Source: Erysipelotrichaceae bacterium (lineage in GTDB: Bacteria; Bacillota_I; Bacilli_A; Erysipelotrichales; Erysipelotrichaceae). Taken from it: DNA of 32,696 nucleotides. The DNA lies in NCBI GenBank assembly GCA_017428765.1, contig JAFRQF010000033.1:1-32696 (forward strand), given 5' to 3'. Made by a program: the position numbers and the translations under genes. Under the pieces are notes generated by a model. The model had not been told where the DNA came from and made no database searches. It was given only the letters and a program-made list of their open reading frames with translations. Below, in pieces: positions 30,768 through 32,696 of this stretch (positions within the stretch are counted from its first letter, which is position 1; each line of letters opens with the position of its first letter).

Positions 30768-31607
30768 ATGAAGGTTACATTTTTCGGAACGACGACACTG
30801 TTATTCGATGACGGGAAGGACCAGATCCTTTTCGACTGTCATTTCACCAGGCCGTCTCTTTTGAAATACATCGCCGGCAGCGAACCGACCGATACGAAGC
30901 TGGCAGATGAATTATTGAAGAAACATCACATCGACCGCCTGAAGGCGATCTTTGTCTCCCACAGCCACCACGACCATGTCATGGATGTGCCGTACGTGGC
31001 AAATAAGACCGGTGCTGCAGTCTATGGAACTTCTTCAGCGATGAATGTCTGCAGGGGCGGAGACGTCGATGAAAAGAAACTGATCGAGTTCAAGGAGAAC
31101 GAGACCTATGAGGTCGGTGATTATAAGATCACAGTTTTAAAGTCCTTGCATTCCAAGCCGACGATCTTGAACAACGACCTGGGTGAAACGATCGATGAAC
31201 CTCTCCGACAGCCGGCAAGACTCAGAAGCTATAAGGAAGGCGGTTCCTATGATTTCTTTGTGGAAACAAAGGATAAGAAATATATGATCCGTCCGAGCTT
31301 CAACTACATCAAGGGACAGCTGGACGGCTATGAGGCAGACGTGCTGTTCTTAGGTGTTGCCGGACTGGCTAAGGCAGACGCGGAAACGGAAAGGATCTTC
31401 TTTGAAGAGACGGCCGCAAAGGTAAAGCCGGAGCTCATCATCCCGCTTCACTGGGATAACTTCTTTTCAAGACTCGACAAGCCGGTCGTGGGCATGCCTT
31501 CTCTGATCGAGAAGACACCGGTGGTCTTCTTCAAGCTGGCAAAGTATTGCGAAGATCACGATATCGATCTGATCCTGCAGATACCGCGTACCAGCATCGA
31601 ACTCTAG
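30768..31607 (+). CDS. Metallo-beta-lactamase-fold hydrolase, 279 aa
   Basis: The metal motif HSHHDH (His65, His67, Asp69, His70) is present, with a further His in LKSLHSKPTIL (~127) and the late His in PLHWDNFF (~225). The position of the fifth ligand Asp is GVAGLAKAD, so its identity is less clear. Members of this subgroup (UPF0173/UlaG-like relatives) act on phosphodiesters or lactones; the substrate is unknown. The N-terminus MKVTFFGTTTLLFDDGKDQI is the usual first strand. GGATGGAGA gives a good ribosome site. No signal peptide, so cytoplasmic. Confidence 0.82.
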   Translation: MKVTFFGTTTLLFDDGKDQILFDCHFTRPSLLKYIAGSEPTDTKLADELLKKHHIDRLKAIFVSHSHHDHVMDVPYVANKTGAAVYGTSSAMNVCRGGDVDEKKLIEFKENETYEVGDYKITVLKSLHSKPTILNNDLGETIDEPLRQPARLRSYKEGGSYDFFVETKDKKYMIRPSFNYIKGQLDGYEADVLFLGVAGLAKADAETERIFFEETAAKVKPELIIPLHWDNFFSRLDKPVVGMPSLIEKTPVVFFKLAKYCEDHDIDLILQIPRTSIEL

Positions 31608-31634
31608 TACAGTAAAGAAAAAATAAATCACTTC

Positions 31635-31666
31635 AAAGACTGAAACGAAAAGTTCCGGTCTTTTTC
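31635..31666 (+). terminator. Terminator after the MBL-fold gene
   Basis: AAAGACTG (31635-31642) pairs with CGGTCTTT (31656-31663) with one G-U pair, and the T run continues into TTCTTATG. Confidence 0.6.
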
Positions 31667-31677
31667 TTATGATGGGG

Positions 31678-31683
31678 TATCAT
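31678..31683 (+). promoter_or_regulatory. -10-like box 6 nt before the HAD ATG
   Basis: TATCAT, six bases, then the ATG at 31690; no Shine-Dalgarno sequence at normal distance. The match is weaker than at the other leaderless candidates. Confidence 0.35.
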
Positions 31684-31689
31684 ATAGAC

Positions 31690-32343
31690 ATGATAAAAGC
31701 GGTGATTTTTGATTTTGACGGAACGCTTGGCGATACGGAACCTTTCTATGCTGTGAATTTCGATGACACGATGAAAGAATACGGAGTCATCTGTGACGAG
31801 GAAGACCATATCGCTTTCATCGGCTACGGTCCGTATGACAAGGTGAGGATCGTAGAAGAAAAGTACGGGGTGAAGATCGATGCGGATGAAGCTGCAGCCT
31901 CTTTCCGCAAGAAGAACAACGACCGTTTTCCTGAAGATGCCTCGTGCTTTCTTTTTGATGATGTCATAGGATGTCTGAACCTGTGCAAAGAAAAAGGGCT
32001 TTCCTGCTACATCTGTTCCAATACGGATTCTGCGAGGGTGGAAATGATGGTGAAGCAGATGGGGATCTATGAGTATTTTGACGGGATCTCCGGCAAGGAC
32101 CTGTGCGGGGCAAGAAAGCCTTCGCCTGTTCCGTATCTGTATATGCTGGATAAATACGGCTATCAAAAAGATGAGGTCATCGTCATCGAGGATTCCGCAG
32201 GCGGTGTCAGATCGGCCAAAGCAGCCGGACTGAATACGCTGGGGCTGGAAAGAGTGAAGGGACTTTACCTTGAAGAGGCGGACGAACACATCACTTCCTT
32301 AGACGATGTTCTTAAAATCATATCCGGACCTGTCACTTTATGA
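31690..32343 (+). CDS. HAD-superfamily hydrolase (beta-phosphoglucomutase-like), 217 aa
   Basis: Motif I DFDGTLGDTEPF (Asp8, Asp10; the trailing DTEP is typical of the phosphoglycolate phosphatase/beta-PGM branch), motif II CSNTD (~115), the conserved Lys in ARKPSPVPYLYML and motif IV VIEDSAGGVRSAKAAG. The cap is the helical C1 type, inserted after motif I. Likely acts on a small phospho-compound; substrate unknown. I chose the ATG at 31690 over 31669 because a -10-like box lies between them; the longer form would add seven residues. Confidence 0.82.
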   Translation: MIKAVIFDFDGTLGDTEPFYAVNFDDTMKEYGVICDEEDHIAFIGYGPYDKVRIVEEKYGVKIDADEAAASFRKKNNDRFPEDASCFLFDDVIGCLNLCKEKGLSCYICSNTDSARVEMMVKQMGIYEYFDGISGKDLCGARKPSPVPYLYMLDKYGYQKDEVIVIEDSAGGVRSAKAAGLNTLGLERVKGLYLEEADEHITSLDDVLKIISGPVTL

Positions 32344-32353
32344 GAAAGGGTGC

Positions 32354-32359
32354 CATAAT
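32354..32359 (+). promoter_or_regulatory. -10 box 6 nt before the 61-aa gene (leaderless type)
   Basis: CATAAT, then six bases, then the ATG at 32366, with no Shine-Dalgarno in range. A TGTCAC 17 nt upstream is a poor -35. Confidence 0.4.
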
Positions 32360-32365
32360 AAAGAT

Positions 32366-32551
32366 ATGAACATGATACCTTTTGAATCCTATGGAAAGAT
32401 ATTCGATGCCCTGCTCGATGCCGGGTATTCGGAGGAAGAGGCGGAACAGCTGATCTGCGATGTGATCACCGACCAGAGAGATTTCGATAATTACGGTGAA
32501 CGCATCCATTCCATCCTGGAACGTCTGAAAAATGAGGATATGAAAAGCTGA
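32366..32551 (+). CDS. Small acidic hypothetical protein, 61 aa
   Basis: Not recognised. The sequence FDALLDAGYSEEEAEQLICD has the look of a UBA-like or short three-helix bundle, with an acidic overall charge and no Cys pair for zinc. It follows the HAD gene by 22 nt and may share its transcript, but it has its own -10 box near the ATG. The open frame at 32306-32551 begins inside the HAD gene and is not the real start. Weak coding evidence beyond a sensible length, helix pattern and the strong hairpin after it. Confidence 0.5.
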   Translation: MNMIPFESYGKIFDALLDAGYSEEEAEQLICDVITDQRDFDNYGERIHSILERLKNEDMKS

Positions 32552-32570
32552 AGCCCTGAACTGCTAACGT

Positions 32571-32611
32571 AAAAGTAGACAAAACCCGAAAAGGCACATT
32601 GTCTACTTTTT
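32571..32611 (+). terminator. Terminator hairpin before the right-edge IS
   Basis: AAAAGTAGACA (32571-32581) and TGTCTACTTTT (32600-32610) are perfectly inverted around 18 nt, followed by TTC. It ends the 61-aa gene's transcript; because IS3-like ends often begin TG, the right arm might also be an IS terminus. Confidence 0.6.
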
Positions 32612-32649
32612 TCATACAATGAAGTCAGAAAGGAAGTGATGTATCACAT

Positions 32650-32696
32650 ATGGGAACGGGCAGACCTTTAGGAGGAAAGAACCGCAAATGGACACC
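32650..32696 (+). CDS. Transposase-like N-terminus (IS3-family OrfA type), cut by the window edge
   Basis: From the ATG at 32650 the frame reads MGTGRPLGGKNRKWT to the window end. A Gly/Pro/Lys start followed by a KWT motif is typical for the N-terminal helix-turn-helix of IS3/IS150-type OrfA proteins. AAAGGAAG lies 13 nt upstream. Only 15 residues are visible, so the assignment is tentative. Confidence 0.45.
   Translation, partial: MGTGRPLGGKNRKWT

Noticed and set aside
32571..32611. Inverted repeat considered as both ends of a small IS
   Set aside because: The arms are only 18 nt apart and followed by T's, so a terminator is simpler; the right arm may still be one IS terminus.
1..32696. 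tRNA, rRNA and CRISPR arrays
   Set aside because: No cloverleaf with a TTCGA-type arm, no rRNA segments and no regularly spaced repeats were seen on either strand, though this was by eye only.

Overview
The window looks like chromosomal DNA from a gut-type Bacillota, most plausibly an Erysipelotrichia/Erysipelotrichales relative. This is inferred from strong AGGAGG-type ribosome sites, a SAM-I riboswitch on metK, a GPH-family transporter, DegV and WYL/DeoR regulators, and roughly balanced base composition judged by eye. The genus cannot be fixed from the sequence. Both edges cut into insertion sequences: a TnpB-like gene on the left (minus strand) and an HTH transposase-type ORF on the right (plus strand).

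Layout. 260-2019: a three-gene plus-strand cluster (flavoredoxin-like protein, stand-alone PD-(D/E)XK-like protein, YgjV-like membrane protein). 2063-5266: a 1067-aa hybrid sensor kinase with two receiver domains. 5470-7076: a minus-strand pair (PfkB-type kinase with Asn at the catalytic-base position; M24 peptidase), back to back with a DUF3267 membrane zincin. 7744-8953: SAM-I riboswitch, terminator and a short divergent metK. 9014-11353: alpha/beta hydrolase, Cof-type HAD phosphatase and a COG3910-like ATPase. 11380-15063: a WYL regulator divergent from a GPH-type transporter that is translationally coupled to an Ntn amide hydrolase. 15125-17466: a LysR remnant, a two-TM membrane protein, a small protein with a bacteriocin-like leader, a HIRAN protein and the last ~53 codons of a dead GH1 6-phospho-beta-glucosidase. 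17481-21531: DegV, TetR and a UvrA-like protein lacking the UvrB-binding domain. 21619-25163: polyprenol/diacylglycerol-kinase-like protein, macro domain plus helical domain protein, VWA protein, ADP-ribosylglycohydrolase and a zinc-ribbon membrane protein, a candidate ADP-ribose module. 25175-29598: a fructose operon (DeoR regulator, fruK, fruA) and an IS1595-like transposase remnant, bounded by perfect 33-bp inverted repeats. 29668-32551: a small zinc-ribbon protein, DEDDh exonuclease, metallo-beta-lactamase-fold hydrolase, HAD hydrolase and a 61-aa protein.

How the parts work together. The clearest functional units are the fructose regulon (uptake as fructose-1-phosphate, then conversion to fructose-1,6-bisphosphate under a DeoR repressor), riboswitch-controlled SAM synthesis, the transporter/amidase pair and the macro/VWA/ARH group. 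Several genes appear to have a -10 box only 6-7 nt before the ATG and no Shine-Dalgarno sequence, suggesting leaderless mRNAs. The strongest structural surprise is the 4.4-kb unit enclosed by inverted repeats, which suggests the fructose operon was captured by or moved with an insertion sequence.
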